From the NCBI GenBank assembly GCA_020536535.1, contig JAHLWZ010000222.1, positions 186,001 to 250,000 on the forward strand: a stretch of 64,000 nt of DNA, given 5' to 3'. The notes below the pieces were generated by a model. That model saw only the letters and a program-made list of their open reading frames with translations, ran no database searches and was not told the origin of the DNA. Origin of the DNA: Pelomyxa schiedti (lineage: Eukaryota; Evosea; Pelobiontida; Pelomyxidae). Both the position numbers and the translations under genes were made by a program. Numbering within the stretch: position 1 is the first letter of the stretch; each line of letters opens with the position of its first letter. This document shows positions 61,997-64,000 of the stretch, one piece after another.

Positions 61997-63345
61997 CAGT
62001 TATTAGCTTCGTCAACCTCCCAAAGAACGTTGTAGTTGATATATTAACGAAAATCCTCTCCCCTGCTCCGTGCCCTTGTCACGCATACTCAGCTGTACGA
62101 CTAATATTGTCATTTGGATTTTCTCAATATTAGTAGCTTTTTAACTTGCGGGAGGTGATTTATTCTCTGTGCACTCTTGAACTCACCTGCCGTTTTTTCC
62201 ATACGCCTGTTTCCGATTTTGCTAATCGCACAATAACTGAGTATTTTTCCCACTTGCAATGTGTGGCTCCAGCAAGTCTCCACTAACACGATTGTAATAG
62301 GGAGGCAGCGCGCCTTATCTCACTTCAACTGAAGCTACACAAGGGGGGTGTACATGACTACAAGTATGAACTTTTTCATTCTGCTAAGGGTGTGTTTGTA
62401 CTCCTTCCCCACTTCAATCTCAATTAGTATAGAGCAAGAAAGGGAGTTAAAAGAAAACCTTTATGACCGTCTTTATGACGGAAGAAGACGCAATAAAACA
62501 ATAGAATCTATCATTCTCTCTGGATTTGGAGCGATTGAACCCGCCCTATGCAGGGTTAGCATAATTTCAACTCACTGATTTATTGCTTATTAAGGAATTA
62601 GCCAACATGCTTCCTTGGGGATGGAATAGTTGAAACCATAACTGGAAGCAGGTTAAAGTCCAGAATTATTCCCTTCAAAGTAAACGCCACAAAGATCTGT
62701 TGGTGATATAAGGATTGGTGATAGTGTGCGAACCGAGAAGGGCTACAGGCGTGTTGTATGTGTAAAAACAACTCCTGTCACTGGACCCACCAAACTGGTT
62801 TACATTAATGGTTTGGGTCTCACACCAAGTCACCCGATATTTGTCCCCTCAGGCCTTCGCCCCAAGGATGATCCCAAATCCATCCAACCAGTGACAATAG
62901 ACTATTCACTCGTTAAGGTTGCTTCGTCTTATTCTGCAATTTCCACTCAATTTGGCTCATTAAGTTTTCCAGAATATACCGTGCCAATGTGAGTGGATTC
63001 ATCCTTGGGAGCTAAGCAAAGCTACAATTGTCAGTGATGCAGATTTTCTCTACAACTTTGAGCTTGAAGGTATTAGCATTCCATGTTTTGAGTCCCACTT
63101 ACCTTTTTTTTTTCTCAAGGTGGGCCCAATGTAAGTTTCCTCTCTAGACTCCTTTGATGATTCGACTTAACAAAACATTAATTACATTTACAACCTGACA
63201 GGCCTATGACCACTCCATTTGGATAAACGGACTTCTCTTGGCCACACTGGGGAAGGATGTTGGAGATAGACTGAACAACAAGTGGCCTGAACTGGACAAA
63301 CAGTACACAACAGCGGTTCTTCCCCACCCAATAACATCTCATTAG
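61997..63345 (+). CDS. Hint (hedgehog/intein)-domain protein
   Basis: The 5' end is not resolved; coding character begins near 61997 (ISFVNLPKNVVVDILTKILS). Middle exons read EAARLISLQLKLHKGGVHDY and QERELKENLYDRLYDGRRRN. From 62608 a Hint-type domain starts at a Cys (CFLGDGIVETITGS). It splices to SVGDIRIGDSVRTEKGYRRV and then LVYINGLGLTPSHPIFVPSG, where HP is the conserved block-B histidine motif. After further introns it gives SDADFLYNFELEGGP, then HSIWINGLLLATLGKDVGD, with a stop at 63345. Among protists this kind of Hint domain is usually attached to a von Willebrand A domain. I cannot confirm a vWA here. Whether it self-cleaves is not clear, as no obvious His-Asn-Cys end is seen. Confidence 0.6.
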
Positions 63346-63485
63346 ATATGGAAAAGGCTACTGGATGTCCTTGAAGAAAAAGTGGGAAGAAAGCACATGA
63401 TACTACAAAAATTCTTTTGTTGTACTTAAAACTATTACACACATGGATAAGGTGTTTTACATTTTTTTGGCTGTGGGGGCTCTAT

Positions 63486-64000
63486 TTACGGAGCGCATTG
63501 TTTGGCTGTTTGAAGGATTTTCTCCTTTTGCTCCTTTGTTTGTACAGATAAAATCAAAATCGTAGAGTCTTCAAGGTGAACTTCACACATGAAAACTCCT
63601 TTGCCTTTTTATTTTGTACTACAATTAGAAAAGACAATTAGACAAAAAACCTACCTGGCTCGTCGAGAATATCTTGTACACGTACTCTTCGCAAATCACA
63701 CTTGACTAACAGTTTGAGCTGCTTCTTCTTGTGCTTCCTCACAAGTAGTAGCATATCCGTCAATAAGTAATACAAGAGTGGTGTTTCAATTCCCTGATGC
63801 CACTCAGAAATGGCTCCTTCGGCAATTATATGACGAACACTGGTGAGTAATTCCTTGGAAAAGTGTTAGAAAGGGAACAGCCCCAGAGACATAGTTACGG
63901 GAATTTTTGGAATGAGAATCTTATCAAGTTCCTTTAACGCTTGAGTCTGCTGGTTTGTTGACTCCTGTCTCACCTGTATTGCTTTTTCAATTTTTGGAAG
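63486..64000 (-). CDS. RhoGEF (DH-PH) protein, 3' part only
   Basis: The gene enters from the right edge; its start lies outside the window. The visible order is the end of a DH domain (about 64000-63880; KIEKAIQVRQESTNQQTQAL, then KELDKILIPKIPVTM). Next comes VRHIIAEGAISEWHQGIETP, the DH-PH linker, and a PH domain: LLYYLLTDMLLLVRKHKKKQ, LKLLVKCDLRRVRVQDILDE. After an intron (about 63608-63657) it continues VFMCEVHLEDSTILILSVQT, then KEQKEKILQTAKQCAP, with a stop at 63486. 'L.DGxL....(x)LL.D.LLL..R' is the usual DH-PH junction of Dbl-family exchange factors, which load GTP onto Rho-type GTPases. The substrate GTPase cannot be deduced. Confidence 0.65.

Overview
The window is nuclear DNA from a unicellular eukaryote. 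It uses the standard genetic code and is gene-dense, with about 30 protein genes in 64 kb. Almost every gene is interrupted by short GT-AG introns (22 to about 100 nt, T-rich before the AG). CDS-to-CDS gaps are often under 200 bp. The mix of actin, CDK1, a TmcB-like membrane protein, a Rap-like GTPase with a CAAX box, ankyrin-type repeat proteins, a Hint-domain protein and a ciliary CFAP44-like protein points to a flagellated or formerly flagellated amoebozoan. An archamoeba of the Pelomyxa/Mastigamoeba kind is my best guess. That is an inference from gene content and intron style, not a proven assignment.

Layout, left to right. 0-4 kb: TmcB-like multipass protein (-). 4.1-10.2 kb: WD40/coiled-coil CFAP44-like axonemal protein (+). 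10.3-13.7 kb: a B-box-like zinc-finger/coiled-coil protein and an unrecognised protein (+). 13.9-20.4 kb: MCM9 helicase with a giant Pro/Gln tail, then CDK1 (-). 20.6-24.4 kb: LPCAT/LPEAT-type acyltransferase, a GC-rich helical protein and a DUF1764 protein (+). 24.5-34.7 kb: a Pro/Gln-rich protein, two ankyrin-like repeat proteins and, between them, a nucleolin-like two-RRM protein (all -). 34.9-39.2 kb: reticulon, RBM18-like and AHA1 (+). 39.3-42.8 kb: PMS-type MutL (-). 43.0-45.1 kb: PARG-like protein (+). 45.2-49.4 kb: a basic nucleolar-type protein and two unrecognised genes (-), with one possible tiny gene on +. 49.4-54.8 kb: a very large protein with an SPR-repeat disordered N-terminus and C-terminal HAT repeats (+). 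54.85-56.47 kb: no convincing gene. 56.5-57.7 kb: actin (-). 58.1-59.4 kb: histidine phosphatase (+). 59.8-60.7 kb: Rap-like GTPase (-). 60.9-63.3 kb: a helical protein and a Hint-domain protein (+). 63.5-64 kb: the 3' end of a DH-PH RhoGEF (-), cut by the window edge.

The genes do not form a functional cluster; they are ordinary housekeeping, signalling and genome-maintenance genes packed together. Loose themes are genome maintenance (MCM9, MutL, PARG-like), RNA processing (nucleolin-like, RBM18-like, HAT protein) and signalling (CDK1, Rap-like, RhoGEF). The most unusual items are the SPR-repeat/HAT protein, a MutL that appears to lack its endonuclease motif, and a Rap-like GTPase with Cys at the Ras Gly12 position.

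Exon boundaries were worked out by hand from splice-site consensus, reading-frame continuity and remembered family motifs. Outer CDS coordinates are therefore mostly firm, while some internal exons and first exons are tentative and are flagged as such.
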